A DNA stretch of 64,000 nucleotides from Microvirga terrae (GCF_013307435.2 NZ_CP102845.1:1240001-1304000); one strand, 5' to 3'. Numbered from the stretch's first letter, positions 42,576 to 53,117 are shown. Notes: generated from the letters alone by a model not told the origin. Translations and numbers: made by a program.

Positions 42576-42937
42576 GGGCCGGCCGTGAATGGTGAGAAGA
42601 CCCGGCCAAGCTGGGTTGACGGGCGAGGTTACTTTGCCAGAGAGCGCAAGTCAGCTCGCGGCAGAAGCGGGGTCCCGTCGTCACGGCCCTGCACTTGTGT
42701 CTGACGCTGCCTTGGCTGTTTGGCAGAATTGTCCTACATACCCATCCTCGTCCGTCATCCTTGCGCTCTGGGGCCACGCCCACAGGAGTTGGTTTTAGAG
42801 AAGCTGGGGTGATGGCTCGGGGCAGGACATGGCCATTGCTCTGGCCTGCGCCATCGATCCAACGTCATGACGTCCCCAGCGGGAGCGAGCACATCGTGGG
42901 CAAGTCCCTGTCAGCCTCGAGCGAGCGAGGGCTCCGG
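42576..42937. other. Leader of the HWE kinase gene
   Basis: About 360 bases. An in-frame ATG at 42812 could lengthen the kinase by 42 residues; the intervening sequence has no membrane or domain signature. Otherwise I see nothing. Confidence 0.4.
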
Positions 42938-44977
42938 ATGCTTGCACGCTCGTGGCTCCCGTCTTTGCGCTCGCGCCTGGTCCTTCTCACACTTGTCCTG
43001 GTAATCCCAGCCCTCGCGGCGGCCGGGATCGCCGTCTATGCGGGATACCGCCATGATCGGCATGAGGTCGAGAAGCACCTCCAGGAAACCGCCCGCGCGC
43101 TCTCGCTGGTTGTCGACCGCCAGTTCGGGCAAGCGGAGGCGCTGCTTTGGGCCCTGTCGACGTCCCCACAGCTCCTTGAGAAGGACTACGCCGCCTTTGA
43201 CGCGCGAGCGCGCGCTGCGATCCGTCTCCCAGGCACCTGGGTTGTCGTCGCGGATGATGAGAAGCAACTCGCCAATACCCTGCTCCCACCCGGCAGCCCC
43301 CTGCCGATCATCCCGGACAATACCTATCGAAAAGGGCTTGTCCCGGGCACGATCCGGATCAGCAACCTGTTTCTGGGGACCGCGGCAAAGCAGCCGGCCG
43401 TCGCCGTCGATACCCTTGTGACCACCCGAGAGGGTTCCGAGCTCTTCGTCTCAGTCATCATGCTCGCCGAGAGGGTCAGCCGCATCCTGGCCGATCAGGG
43501 GCTGCCGCCATCCTGGATCGGCACGATCATGGATCGCAACGGCACGGTCGTGGCGCGCAGCCGGGACGCGGCGCGTTTCGCCGGGAAGCCTGCTCCCCCG
43601 GACGGGGTCGCACGTGTTCAGACCGGGGTGAGCCAGGGCGTGTGGGAAAGTGTCTCCCTCGATGGCGTGCCGACGGTGGTTGCCCTCTCCCGCTCGCCGG
43701 GATCGGGCTGGTCGACCATCGTGGCCGTGCCGCAGACGGAGATCACGGCCCCCGCCTGGCGGTTCGCCCTTTATCTCAGCGCTGCCGGAGGGCTGCTTCT
43801 TGCCGGCGGTGTCGCCATGGCGTGGCGGGTCGGGCGCAGCATTGCGACTCCCGTGGAGGGATTGGCAACCATCGCCCACAGGATGGGACGCGGCGCGCCC
43901 GTAACAGCCCATGGGAGCGGACTAGCGGAGGCCGACCGGGTGGCACAGGCGCTTGCCTCGGCCTCAGCGGAGCTTCGCACGCGAGAGGCTGCCCTGCGGG
44001 CCAGCGAGGCTCGCCTTCGTGCCACGCACGAGAACGCTGCGGTCGGCATCACCGAGGTGGACAGGGACGGGCACTTCATTTCGGTCAATGAAGCTCGCTG
44101 TCAATTGACCGGCCACAGCCGCGACGAGCTGATCGGAGAGCATTTCGGTCATGTGACCGACCCAGAGATCCGCGAACATGATTTGGAGCTGTTCGCGCGC
44201 CAAGTCGCCGGCGAGCTGAACACCTACACCACGGAAAGCAAGTTCCGGCGCAAGGACGGCAGCTGCGGATGGGCCCGCGTGACCAGCACGGCGGTGCGGG
44301 ATGGCGACGGCACGTTCCTGTACGCCGTGCGTGTGGTGGAGGACATTACCGAGCGCCGGCAGGCGGATCGGCGCCAGAAGCTGCTCATCGACGAGTTGAA
44401 CCACCGGGTGAAGAACACCCTGGCCACCGTGCAGTCCCTGGCCTGGCAGGCCGCTCGTCCCGGCGTGCCACCAAAGGTGGCGCAGGAGCGCTTCCAGGAA
44501 CGGCTGCTGGCCCTCTCGCGCACCCACAACCTGCTCAACGAGACGCACTGGGAGGGGGCTTCCCTCAGGGCCATCCTTGAGACGGAGCTCGGGCCTTATC
44601 TCACACCCTTGTCCCTCGTCCGAATCCGTGGGCCGCAGGTCGATCTTTCGGCACGGGTCGCGGTGGTGCTGGGGATGGCCTTCCACGAGCTCGCTACCAA
44701 CGCGGCCAAGCATGGAGCCCTTTCATCCGAGCGAGGACGGGTTCAGGTCGACTGGAAAGTCGACACATCAGGGGGCGGGACCGTTCTGACCGTCGACTGG
44801 TGCGAGTTGGATGGCCCCGTCCCTGAGGTGCAGCCGGTTCGAGGGTTCGGCTCACGGCTGCTGCAGCAGACGGTCACCCGAGAGCTGGCCGGGCAGCTCG
44901 ACCTCCGGTTCGAGCGGGGAGGGGTCTGCTGCACGATGACAATTCCCATGGAGGCAGGCGCCGACCGGGCGGCCTGA
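42938..44977 (+). CDS. Membrane sensor kinase, HWE/HisKA_2 family with PAS domain
   Basis: 679 residues. Order: membrane helix (about 12-35), extracytoplasmic sensing domain (about 36-270, Cache-like), second membrane helix (about 274-295), HAMP-like linker, PAS (about 365-485: AAVGITEVDRDG), then the HWE/HisKA_2 phosphoacceptor DELNHRVKNTLATVQSLAWQ and ATPase (HELATNAAKHGALS). In alphaproteobacteria HWE kinases often feed the general stress response. GAGGG precedes the ATG at 42938. Its cognate regulator may be the receiver encoded at 46647. Confidence 0.88.
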   Translation: MLARSWLPSLRSRLVLLTLVLVIPALAAAGIAVYAGYRHDRHEVEKHLQETARALSLVVDRQFGQAEALLWALSTSPQLLEKDYAAFDARARAAIRLPGTWVVVADDEKQLANTLLPPGSPLPIIPDNTYRKGLVPGTIRISNLFLGTAAKQPAVAVDTLVTTREGSELFVSVIMLAERVSRILADQGLPPSWIGTIMDRNGTVVARSRDAARFAGKPAPPDGVARVQTGVSQGVWESVSLDGVPTVVALSRSPGSGWSTIVAVPQTEITAPAWRFALYLSAAGGLLLAGGVAMAWRVGRSIATPVEGLATIAHRMGRGAPVTAHGSGLAEADRVAQALASASAELRTREAALRASEARLRATHENAAVGITEVDRDGHFISVNEARCQLTGHSRDELIGEHFGHVTDPEIREHDLELFARQVAGELNTYTTESKFRRKDGSCGWARVTSTAVRDGDGTFLYAVRVVEDITERRQADRRQKLLIDELNHRVKNTLATVQSLAWQAARPGVPPKVAQERFQERLLALSRTHNLLNETHWEGASLRAILETELGPYLTPLSLVRIRGPQVDLSARVAVVLGMAFHELATNAAKHGALSSERGRVQVDWKVDTSGGGTVLTVDWCELDGPVPEVQPVRGFGSRLLQQTVTRELAGQLDLRFERGGVCCTMTIPMEAGADRAA

Positions 44978-45140
44978 CATGGGCTCTGCAACGCTCGGGC
45001 CGGGCGGTGCCGGACGTCGAGCGCATGGACAAATTGCTCTCCGACACGTGCTGTGCGCCAACGGACATCTCGGCCGCTTCCCAGACGGTTCGGGCCCCGC
45101 GGCGCTCTGCCACTTTGGATCGACGTCCTTGGCTGCCCAC

Positions 45141-46283
45141 ATGATCGACATGGATGTTGTCCCGGCGGATTCTCATTCGAACAGATCAGGCAGCCCAGAC
45201 GTCAAGCCGTTGCTCGACAGGCACCGGCCGAAGCTCTGGAAGCCCAAGCGCGTGCTCGTCACACCTGCTGCGCTCGAATGGGAGCACGGGCATGCCATGC
45301 TCACGCGGGCAGAAGCTCTGGACTGCGAAATCGTGCGCCTGAAGGCCAACCGTCTCGCGGGCCTTGCAGGCGACGATCCTCGGCGCGCCTATGTGGACGC
45401 CAAGAACACGCTCGCGATTGTCGTCGCACCGCCGACCAAATTGCGTCTGCAGCCCATTCCGCCGAGCGCGGATTGGCGGCTTGATCTGGCGGAAGGCTGC
45501 CCGGCCCATTGCCAGTACTGCTATCTTGCCGGCAGTCTCGCCGGTCCACCTGTCACGCGAGTCTACGCCAATCTCCCAGAGATTCTGAGCGCCGCAGAGC
45601 GCCATATCGATCGCGGGGCCGTCACCTCCAGGTCTGCCGGACGGCGGCATGAGGGGACCACGTTCGAGGCTTCCTGCTACACCGACCCGCTCGGCATCGA
45701 GCACCTGACGGGCTCTCTCGGCGAAGCCATTGGATTCTTCGCGCAGCTCGACGCCGCCGTTCAACTGCGTTTCACCACCAAGTTCGATGCGGTGGGACCG
45801 CTTCTCAAGCTCGACCACAACAAGAACACACGGATGCGCGTGTCGGTCAACGCTCCGTCGCTTGTACGCCTTGAAGGCGGCGCGGCAGGCCTCCTGGCGC
45901 GCCTGCAGGCTGCGCGCCGGATGGCGGAGGCGGGTTATCGCATCGGGCTGACGATCGCGCCCATCATGCCGGTGCAGGGCTGGCAGGAGGAGTATCGATC
46001 CCTCCTTAACCTCGCGTCCGAGACCCTCGGCAGCGTGCCTGGGGCGGACCTCACCATCGAGTTGATCACGCATCGCTTCACGGCTGGATCGAAAGAGGTT
46101 CTGACGAGCTGGTATCCGGGTTCAAGTCTCGAGATGGACGAAGACACACGGGCGCAAAAGCGCACGAAGTTCGGCTCTCTCAAGTATGTCTATCAGCCTG
46201 AGGTCATGGAGCAGATGCGCGGCTTCTTCATGGCCGAGCTGCCGATCCGGCTCCCTGAGGCGCAGGTGCTCTACTGGACCTGA
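45141..46283 (+). CDS. splB: Spore-photoproduct-lyase-like radical SAM protein
   Basis: 380 residues. Spore photoproduct lyase uses a radical-SAM iron-sulfur centre to reverse the thymine dimer of UV-irradiated spores. The cluster motif CPAHCQYCY (C120-x3-C124-x2-C127) is exact; N-terminal KPKRVLVTP and C-terminal ELITHRFT also fit. The organism does not form spores, as far as the window shows, so the substrate may be another photoproduct or the enzyme may have drifted in function. Start at 45141; 45150 is also possible. Confidence 0.85.
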   Translation: MIDMDVVPADSHSNRSGSPDVKPLLDRHRPKLWKPKRVLVTPAALEWEHGHAMLTRAEALDCEIVRLKANRLAGLAGDDPRRAYVDAKNTLAIVVAPPTKLRLQPIPPSADWRLDLAEGCPAHCQYCYLAGSLAGPPVTRVYANLPEILSAAERHIDRGAVTSRSAGRRHEGTTFEASCYTDPLGIEHLTGSLGEAIGFFAQLDAAVQLRFTTKFDAVGPLLKLDHNKNTRMRVSVNAPSLVRLEGGAAGLLARLQAARRMAEAGYRIGLTIAPIMPVQGWQEEYRSLLNLASETLGSVPGADLTIELITHRFTAGSKEVLTSWYPGSSLEMDEDTRAQKRTKFGSLKYVYQPEVMEQMRGFFMAELPIRLPEAQVLYWT

Positions 46284-46646
46284 GATACCATGCTCATTCG
46301 TGCTCGGATGGCATGGAGGCAGGGGAACCTGACACACGTGCCCGTACCCTTCTCGATGGATCGCTGATCCCCAGCCGGGATGCCATCGTGCTGTCTCGCT
46401 GCAAGGCTCGAAAGGCCCGATAGCCTCGTTCCTGCCGAGTTTGCTCGGACTAGCGCGATCTATGGGGCGGCTTCTTGTGCGAATCAGGACCCCTTGCTCT
46501 CCGCTGGTGCTCGAATGGGCTGGATGCCGATTCTCGAACATTCTTGCAGTCAAGGGGTGACCTTGATCCGAGCATGCCTAGCTAGTGAGTGTCGTTTGAG
46601 ATCTTGGCATTAGGAACAAAGACCGTTGATTCCTCTTTCGTCGGGC
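46284..46646. other. Spacer before response regulator
   Basis: About 360 bases between the spl-like gene and the receiver gene. No gene or strong regulatory motif is apparent; a GGAAC at 46615 has no matching -10 element. Confidence 0.4.
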
Positions 46647-47039
46647 ATGGCTAGCCCGAAACATGATTCACGCCCCCTCATTCTGGTTGTTGAAGATGAG
46701 GCACTCGTCCGGATGACGCTCGTCGACGTTCTGGAAGATGCAGGCTTCAAGGTGATCGAGGCCGTCCATGCAGATGAAGCGCTACAGGTTCTGAAGGCCG
46801 TCTCAGACATCCAGGGGATGGTGACGGATGTGGAAATGCCACGTGGCAGCATCAACGGTTTCGAGCTCGCCCGACAAGTTCGGGCCAGCCGGCACGAGAT
46901 CGGCGTTCTGATCGTCTCAGGACGGGCTGCCCCCAAGTCTGGTGAACTCCCTGAAGGGGCGTTGTTCATCGGCAAGCCCGTTCATCCCGAAACGCTGGTC
47001 CGTCTGCTCAAAGGGACGCTCGTCTCGAAAGACACGTGA
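46647..47039 (+). CDS. Single-domain response regulator
   Basis: 130 residues: LILVVEDEALVR, phospho-acceptor Asp in VTDVEMP, Ser in IVSGR and Lys in IGKPV. It is a paralogue of the regulator at 6674 (shared LEDAGFKV and the loop after the phosphorylation site). It ends 39 bases from the tail of the hybrid kinase on the other strand; together with the HWE kinase upstream it may form one signalling unit. Confidence 0.85.
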   Translation: MASPKHDSRPLILVVEDEALVRMTLVDVLEDAGFKVIEAVHADEALQVLKAVSDIQGMVTDVEMPRGSINGFELARQVRASRHEIGVLIVSGRAAPKSGELPEGALFIGKPVHPETLVRLLKGTLVSKDT

Positions 47040-47078
47040 TGCCCTCCACATCAAGTCAGGTTTTGGGGGGTACGTGCA

Positions 47079-50000
47079 TCATTCATCCTTGATGATCGAC
47101 CGGATTTTCTGCGCGAGAGCGTCCACCGCGAACGGTTTGGTGATCATCTGCATCCCGGGCTCGAGGAACCCCGCAGCCAGAGTGGCATTCTCAGCATAGC
47201 CGGTGATGAAGAGCGTCTTGAGATTCGGGCGCATTCCCCGGGCTGCATCCGCCAGCTGGCGGCCGTTCAGCCCAGGGAGGCCGACATCCGTGACGAGAAG
47301 GTCGATGTGCCGCTTGGATTGAAGGATCTTGAGGCCCTCTGGTCCGTCCACCGCTTCAAGTGTGCGGTAGCCGAGATCCTCCAGCACCTCGAGAATGAGG
47401 CCACGCACCACCGGCTCGTCTTCCACCACCAGCACGGTCTCGCCGGACTGCGCCCGCGGCGCCTCAGCAAGGGTCGAAGCTTCGATCTCGGCTTGCGTCT
47501 CGCCTCTGTAGCGCGGGAGGTAAAGCTTGATCGTGGTGCCCTGGCCAATTTCGCTGTAGATCCGGGCGTGGCCCTCGGACTGGCGTGCAAACCCATACAC
47601 CATCGACAATCCAAGTCCGGTGCCCTGACCCAACGGCTTTGTGGTGAAGAACGGGTCGAACGCGCGCTCGATAACGTCGGGCGGCATGCCTGTGCCGGTG
47701 TCAGTCACGCAGATGCAGACATACTGGCCCGGCTTCACGTCCCGCTGCGCGGCGATGTAGGTGTCGTCGAGATGCGCGTTGCAGGTTTCGACTGTCAGGC
47801 GCCCCCCGTCCGGCATGGCGTCGCGGGCGTTGATGACGAGATTGAGAAGTGCGCTCTCAAGCTGGTTCGGGTCGCATATCGTGGGCCAAAGCCCACCGGC
47901 GAGCACCACCTCGAGGGTCACCGTTTCGCCGACCGTGCGTCGGAACAGGTCCTCGAGGGAGGCGACCAACGCATTCGCCTGCACCGGCCTGGGATCAAGC
48001 GGCTGGCGACGTGCGAAGGCCAGCAGGCGGTGGGTGAGCGCAGCCGCGCGGTTAGCCGATGTGGTGGCAGCCGTAATATACCGATCGACCGTGTCCAGCC
48101 TGCCCTGTGAGACACGCGTGCGCAGCATGTCGAGGGAGCCGACGATCCCTGTCAGAAGATTATTGAAGTCATGAGCGATGCCGCCCGTGAGCTGGCCCAC
48201 CGCTTCCATCTTCTGCGACTGCCGCAACGCCTCTTCGGTTTGCCGCAATGCCTCCGTGGCTTCCCGCTCGGCCGTGATGTCGCGACCGATCGCATAGAAC
48301 AGTCCCTCCTTGGGCACTGCGGTCCAGGAGACCAGGCGATAGCTGCCGTCTTTCGTCCTAAAGCGATTTTCGAACCGGAAGGTCTGTGCCCCCTGTTCCA
48401 GATGTGCAAGTTCCGCGAGTGTGCTCTCGACATCATCGGGATGAATGAGGCCGAGAAAGTTGCTCGCCAGCAACTCCTCCTCGGTCCAGCCGAGCATTGT
48501 GGTCCAGGCCGGATTGACGGCAAGCAGGGTTCCATCCGAACGGCATACGTCCATCAGGTCGGTGCTGAGCTGCCAGATCTGATCGCGTTCACGGGTCCGT
48601 TCCTCGACCTGGGCCTCCAGGGTCTCATTCAGGCGGCGCAAGGCCTCTTCGGCACGCCGCCGCTCCTCGATCTCGCGTTGAGCTTTCTGGAACAGGCGAG
48701 CGTTGTCGATAGCCACTGCAGCTTCTGCGGCAAGCCCGGACACCAAGCGCTCGGAACGCTGATCGAAAACACCGGTCTGTTCGTGTCCGAAGAACAGCCC
48801 GCCGATCACCTCTCCCGATCGGGAGACCACGGGTACAGCCAGATAGCTGCGGACGGGCAGATGGCCGGGCGGCATGCCGCGATGCGGGTCTGTGTGACCA
48901 TAGCCCGGATCCTGGGTGATGTCGTCCGAGCGTACGATGCGTTCCCCGCTGAACGTCGGAGAGAACACCTTCGTGTTGCGCGGCATCGGAAACTTGGCGA
49001 ACGCCTCGCGCGGAACACCGGAGATCGTATAGAGCATGTAGCTCTCGCCTGCCGCGTTCTCGACGTTGTAGAAGAAGGCGCCGAATTGCGCCGCTGTCAG
49101 CTCGACGCCCGCATCGGTCACCCGCTGTACCAGCCCGTCGAGATCAAGCTCGGACGCAACGACCGCGAGGGCGGTGTTCAGAATCTCCAGGGAGCGCGTC
49201 TCTTCCTGGAGAGCCTCCCGGGCGGCCCTGCGCTCATGAATATCCTCCGTGGTGCCGTACCACTTGACGATTTCTCCGGACGGGCCCCGTCGCGGGAAGG
49301 CGCGTGAGTGCATCCAGCGGTATTCGCCCGAGCGCATGCGAGCCCGGTGCTCGATGTCGTAGGTCTCCCCGGTGGATGTTGAATGGGTCCATGCCTTCAG
49401 GGACGGTTCCAGATCCTCAGGGTGCATGGCCTGCGTCCAGGTCTCCCCCAGCCCGGAAGTGCCGGTCCAGTCCTGCCAACGGTGAGCCACACGGTCGAGT
49501 TGCCCATTCGGCGCTGCCGTCCAGGTGACCTGCGGATTAAGCTCGACTGTGTGGCGGTAGTGGTCCTCCGCTTCGTGGAGGCGATCTTCGGCGATCTTGC
49601 GCTCGGTGATATCCCGGTAGAACACAGCCAAGCCGTCTGGGCTTGGATAGGCCCGGATCTCGGTCCAGGCTTCCCGGCCGTCGGGCCAGACGTAGCGGTT
49701 CTCCGTTCGCATCGGCACCCGATCGGCCATCGCCTGCTTGTAGAACTGGCCGAGCGGCGTATCCTCTGTTCCTGGCCAGACCTCCCAGTGACGGCGCCCG
49801 ATGATCTCAGTCTCCGGCCGGGTGTCCAGCCGCAGTCCCGCCGTGTTGATCTGGAGGATGCGGAACTCGCGGTCGAGCAGGATGAAGGCTTCGTCCATTC
49901 CATTGAGCACGCCTGTCGCGCGCTCCTCGCTCTCACGAAGGGCTCGCTGGTTGAGGATCTTCCCTGTCGTCTCGATGGCCGCACAGAACATGCCGGCCAC

Positions 50001-50450
50001 GGCCCCGCTCTCATCATGAACGGGAGAATAGGAGAAACTGAACCAAGCCTCTTCCCGGTAGCCGTACCGCTCCATGGGGATGAGAAGATCCTCATGCCAG
50101 CTCGCCTGTCCCGCGAGCGTCTGGTCGACAAGCGGCTTGATCTGCCCCCAGATGTCCGACCAGACCTCTGCAAAGGGTTGCCCCAGAGCCTCAGGATGCT
50201 TGGCGCCGAAGATCGGGGCGTAGTCGTCGTTGTACAGGAAGGCGAGTTCAGGGCCCCAGGCGATGAACATCGCCTGCTTGGCATTGAGCATCAGGCGCAC
50301 CAGGGTGCGCAGGGATTGCGGCCAAGCTTCCGGCGGCCCCAGGGGAGAGGTCGTCCAGTCGTGCGCCCGCATCCGTGACCCCATTTCCCCACCGGCAGAC
50401 AGGAATTCGCGATCAACGGGGGCAGGCCGGAGTGACGTCTTATGGTGCAT
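47079..50450 (-). CDS. Hybrid sensor kinase with PAS, GAF and receiver domains
   Basis: 1123 residues, cytoplasmic (no clear membrane helix). In order: an N-terminal sensor/PAS-like domain, several PAS/PAC repeats (about 175-410), a GAF domain (about 425-590), another PAS (about 640-755), HisKA with [18 protein letters not shown] (about 776), HATPase ([26 protein letters not shown]) and a C-terminal receiver with Asp in [10 protein letters not shown]. This matches the large light- or redox-sensing hybrids of rhizobia. The start follows a weak ribosome site. Output is probably a partner regulator. Confidence 0.87.
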   Translation of the reverse strand: MHHKTSLRPAPVDREFLSAGGEMGSRMRAHDWTTSPLGPPEAWPQSLRTLVRLMLNAKQAMFIAWGPELAFLYNDDYAPIFGAKHPEALGQPFAEVWSDIWGQIKPLVDQTLAGQASWHEDLLIPMERYGYREEAWFSFSYSPVHDESGAVAGMFCAAIETTGKILNQRALRESEERATGVLNGMDEAFILLDREFRILQINTAGLRLDTRPETEIIGRRHWEVWPGTEDTPLGQFYKQAMADRVPMRTENRYVWPDGREAWTEIRAYPSPDGLAVFYRDITERKIAEDRLHEAEDHYRHTVELNPQVTWTAAPNGQLDRVAHRWQDWTGTSGLGETWTQAMHPEDLEPSLKAWTHSTSTGETYDIEHRARMRSGEYRWMHSRAFPRRGPSGEIVKWYGTTEDIHERRAAREALQEETRSLEILNTALAVVASELDLDGLVQRVTDAGVELTAAQFGAFFYNVENAAGESYMLYTISGVPREAFAKFPMPRNTKVFSPTFSGERIVRSDDITQDPGYGHTDPHRGMPPGHLPVRSYLAVPVVSRSGEVIGGLFFGHEQTGVFDQRSERLVSGLAAEAAVAIDNARLFQKAQREIEERRRAEEALRRLNETLEAQVEERTRERDQIWQLSTDLMDVCRSDGTLLAVNPAWTTMLGWTEEELLASNFLGLIHPDDVESTLAELAHLEQGAQTFRFENRFRTKDGSYRLVSWTAVPKEGLFYAIGRDITAEREATEALRQTEEALRQSQKMEAVGQLTGGIAHDFNNLLTGIVGSLDMLRTRVSQGRLDTVDRYITAATTSANRAAALTHRLLAFARRQPLDPRPVQANALVASLEDLFRRTVGETVTLEVVLAGGLWPTICDPNQLESALLNLVINARDAMPDGGRLTVETCNAHLDDTYIAAQRDVKPGQYVCICVTDTGTGMPPDVIERAFDPFFTTKPLGQGTGLGLSMVYGFARQSEGHARIYSEIGQGTTIKLYLPRYRGETQAEIEASTLAEAPRAQSGETVLVVEDEPVVRGLILEVLEDLGYRTLEAVDGPEGLKILQSKRHIDLLVTDVGLPGLNGRQLADAARGMRPNLKTLFITGYAENATLAAGFLEPGMQMITKPFAVDALAQKIRSIIKDE

Positions 50451-50723
50451 CGGTACCCCGTGAGGAGGCTAGATCCGGCTCGTGGGCGAGCCAGGATCAG
50501 GCTTCGCCAAGGCTTTAGCGAGAGCAGGAACAGGGAGGCTGGGTCGGCCTCGGGTTGAAATCTAAGGCAGAGTGCCCCGATCTCAACGCTCCTTCTGCGT
50601 CCAGGCGATCCCCACGGGCATCGCTAGGACGCCCTGCCACCCCATCATGGGCACGGAACGAAACCAACATTCCCGTTCCGAGTTAATCAACCGTAGCAGT
50701 TTGGGTTTCTGTGAGGTCGGCGT

Positions 50724-51386
50724 ATGCGGCGGTTCCTGCGTGACAATGGGCTGACGGTTACATTGTTGGTGCTGTTCGTCCTGTCCCTCATCGGTCAGGC
50801 GCTCACCGGATGGAGAGCCCATGGGGAGGAACTGCGCCTCCACAACATGCCCGCCATCGGGTTCGGCTCTTATTTGTCCAGCGGCCATTTCATCTCAGCC
50901 GTATTCGAGAACTGGGAAAGTGAGTTCCTCCAGATGGCGGCTTACGTGCTGCTCACCATCTTCCTTTTCCAGAAGGGCGCCTCGGAGTCCAAGAAGCCGG
51001 ACGAGGTCAATCCCGAGGACGAGTCGCCATCGGCGCATCGCGGGGATCCTGACGCGCCGTGGCCGGTCCACCGGGGTGGGCTGCTGCTGAAGCTCTACTC
51101 GCACTCGCTCAGCATCGCGCTGGTCACGCTCTTCCTTGCGTCTTTCTGGCTGCATCTTGCGGGGAGCACGCGGCGGATCAACGAGGAGGCGATCCTCCAC
51201 AATCAGCCGACGCAGACGGTGGTCGAGACATTGGGAGATCCGCAGTTCTGGTACGAGAGCTTCCAGAACTGGCAGAGCGAGTTCCTGTCGATCGGCGTGT
51301 TGCTGTTGCTCGGCATCTATCTGCGCGAGCGCGGCTCGCCGGAGTCGAAGCCGGTGTCAGCCCCGCATGCGATGACCGGTCATTGA
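50724..51386 (+). CDS. DUF6766-type four-helix membrane protein
   Basis: 220 residues: two similar halves, each with a pair of membrane helices and a conserved FxNWxSEFLQ/FQNWQSEFLS turn (about 62-72 and 179-189). The internal duplication is plain: SYLSSGHFISAVFENWESEF against LGDPQFWYESFQNWQSEF. GAGG precedes the ATG. The family is of unknown function and common in soil bacteria. Confidence 0.78.
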   Translation: MRRFLRDNGLTVTLLVLFVLSLIGQALTGWRAHGEELRLHNMPAIGFGSYLSSGHFISAVFENWESEFLQMAAYVLLTIFLFQKGASESKKPDEVNPEDESPSAHRGDPDAPWPVHRGGLLLKLYSHSLSIALVTLFLASFWLHLAGSTRRINEEAILHNQPTQTVVETLGDPQFWYESFQNWQSEFLSIGVLLLLGIYLRERGSPESKPVSAPHAMTGH

Positions 51387-51619
51387 TCGGCCGGCGAGCA
51401 CAAAGGCCGAAAGGGATCAGGCAGCGTGCCTTGTGGCACGTCTTCCATGTCCAAGTAAGCCTATTTCGGCGTCCGATCCGGGCGCAACCGGCAGCCTCTG
51501 GTTCGATCGGTCAGCCCTGATCCGCCCCGCCATGGTTCCGCTTCGATAGTTCCGCCAGGCTAAACTGATCCACCTTATGGTGCCTGAAAGCATAGGTTCG
51601 ATCGCGCTGGCATTCTCAG

Positions 51620-51644
51620 GGAACTCTCATGGCAAGCGCCCGTT
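51620..51644 (+). promoter_or_regulatory. EcfG-type stress promoter, perfect consensus
   Basis: GGAAC-N16-CGTT, an exact match, ending 25 bases before the ATG of the DUF2382 operon at 51670. Confidence 0.78.
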
Positions 51645-51669
51645 GGCTTCCGTTCACTTGAGAACGGCC

Positions 51670-52161
51670 ATGAGCGATCCAACCACACCCATCTTTCGGC
51701 GCTCGGACGACGAGCAGCACCACACCAGGCTTGAGGCGTCCCCCGAGGCTGGCACCCAGGCTATGTCCGAAGAGGTCATCCCGATCGTTGAGGAGACCGT
51801 TTCCGTCAGCAAGCGTCAGGTCGTGACCGGACGTGTGCAGGTCAAAACGATCACCGAAACCGTCGAGGAACTGGCGCATGCGGACGTGAGCCGGGAAATC
51901 GTGGAGGTGACGCGTGTCCCCATCGACAGGATGGTCGAGAGCGCCCCCGAGATCAGGACCGAAGGCGATGTGACGATCGTCCCGGTGCTGGAGGAGGTGC
52001 TCGTGGTCGAGAAGCGGCTGGTGCTCAAGGAGGAGCTGCACATCCGCCGCAGCGCCAAAACTGAAACTGTCGAGGTGCCGGTCAGCTTACGCAAGCAGCG
52101 CGCCGTCGTGGAGCGGTTTGCTCCCGATATACCCACCCCCCAGGAGGAGACATCCCGATGA
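51670..52161 (+). CDS. DUF2382 (YsnF/AvaK) stress protein
   Basis: 163 residues. The DUF2382 core is at about 35-155: EEVIPIVEETVSVSKRQV, GRVQVKTITETVEE, VEVTRVPIDRMV and LEEVLVVEKRLVLKEELHI. In other bacteria such genes are part of general-stress regulons. The ATG follows a perfect EcfG promoter. Its stop overlaps the next ATG (ATGA). No enzymatic function is known. Confidence 0.83.
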   Translation: MSDPTTPIFRRSDDEQHHTRLEASPEAGTQAMSEEVIPIVEETVSVSKRQVVTGRVQVKTITETVEELAHADVSREIVEVTRVPIDRMVESAPEIRTEGDVTIVPVLEEVLVVEKRLVLKEELHIRRSAKTETVEVPVSLRKQRAVVERFAPDIPTPQEETSR

Positions 52162-53117
52162 ACTCTGGAGCCATAACCGGATCTTCTACCCAAAAGCTCG
52201 TGACGGCGTTCTTCGACAGCCGCAGCGATGCCGAGCAGGCGATCAGCCGTCTTCATGCCGCCGGGATTGCGCGGGACAGCATCCGCCTGACCCCCGGCGA
52301 CGAGGATGCCGGCACGTCGCGCGGCACGGACACGCAGTCCTTCCCGGAGGCCAGCGTTGGCCTGTGGGATTCGTTGCGCGACCTGTTCCTGCCGGACGAG
52401 GATCGCCACACCTACGCCGAAGGTCTGCGCCGGGGCGGCTATCTCATTTCGGTCAATGCCGCCGATGCAGATTACGAGCGCGTGATCGACATCCTCGATG
52501 ATGAAGGCACGATCGACATCGACGAGCGCGCTGATTCCTGGCGCTCTGAAGGATGGACGGGAGCAGCGGATGTCGGAACCTCGGACGTGTTGTCCGGGAG
52601 CACCGCCAACCTGACCACCGGCACCTCATCCACCTCCGGGACTTCTAGGCGATCTGAAAGCACTGTGGGTGCAGCATCGATGAACACAGACTCGCAGCGC
52701 ACCACGCGTGGCGACGAGGTGATCCCGATTGCCGAGGAGCAGCTGCATGTCGGCCGGCGTGACGTGAGCCACGGGCGTGTTCGCATCCGCTCGTACGTGG
52801 TCGAACGTCCGGTAAGCGAGCAGGTGAGCCTGCGCGAGGAGCACGTGGAAGTGGAGCGGCGCCCGGTGGCTGGCGCGACGCAGGCCGGCGCGATCAGCGG
52901 CGACCCGTTCCAGGAGCGTACCATCGAGGTGGAAGAGCGTGGCGAGGAGGCGGTCGTCTCGAAGGAAGCCCGCGTGGTCGAAGAGGTTGTCGTACGAAAG
53001 GAAGCCGAGCAGCGCACGGAGACGATCTCCGATACGGTGCGCCGGACTGAGGTCGATGTCGAGGACGAGCGTGGCACCATCGGCAACCGGACGGGTACGG
53101 TCGATCGCAATTCCTAG
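52158..53117 (+). CDS. YsnF-type DUF2382 protein with N-terminal general-stress domain
   Basis: 319 residues: an N-terminal alpha/beta domain (about 12-120: VTAFFDSRSDAEQAISRLHAAGI, FLPDEDRHTYAEGLRRGGYLISV) like YflT/GSP17M, a Ser/Thr/Gly-rich linker (about 125-175), then DUF2382 (about 185-300: EVIPIAEEQLHVGRRDVSHGRVRI). Overlaps the previous gene by four bases, so it is co-expressed from the EcfG promoter at 51620. Hairpin 53127-53157 follows. Confidence 0.83.
   Translation: MNSGAITGSSTQKLVTAFFDSRSDAEQAISRLHAAGIARDSIRLTPGDEDAGTSRGTDTQSFPEASVGLWDSLRDLFLPDEDRHTYAEGLRRGGYLISVNAADADYERVIDILDDEGTIDIDERADSWRSEGWTGAADVGTSDVLSGSTANLTTGTSSTSGTSRRSESTVGAASMNTDSQRTTRGDEVIPIAEEQLHVGRRDVSHGRVRIRSYVVERPVSEQVSLREEHVEVERRPVAGATQAGAISGDPFQERTIEVEERGEEAVVSKEARVVEEVVVRKEAEQRTETISDTVRRTEVDVEDERGTIGNRTGTVDRNS

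Noticed and set aside
50655..50677. GGAAC-N14-CGTT before 50724
   Set aside because: The spacer is too short for the same sigma factor.
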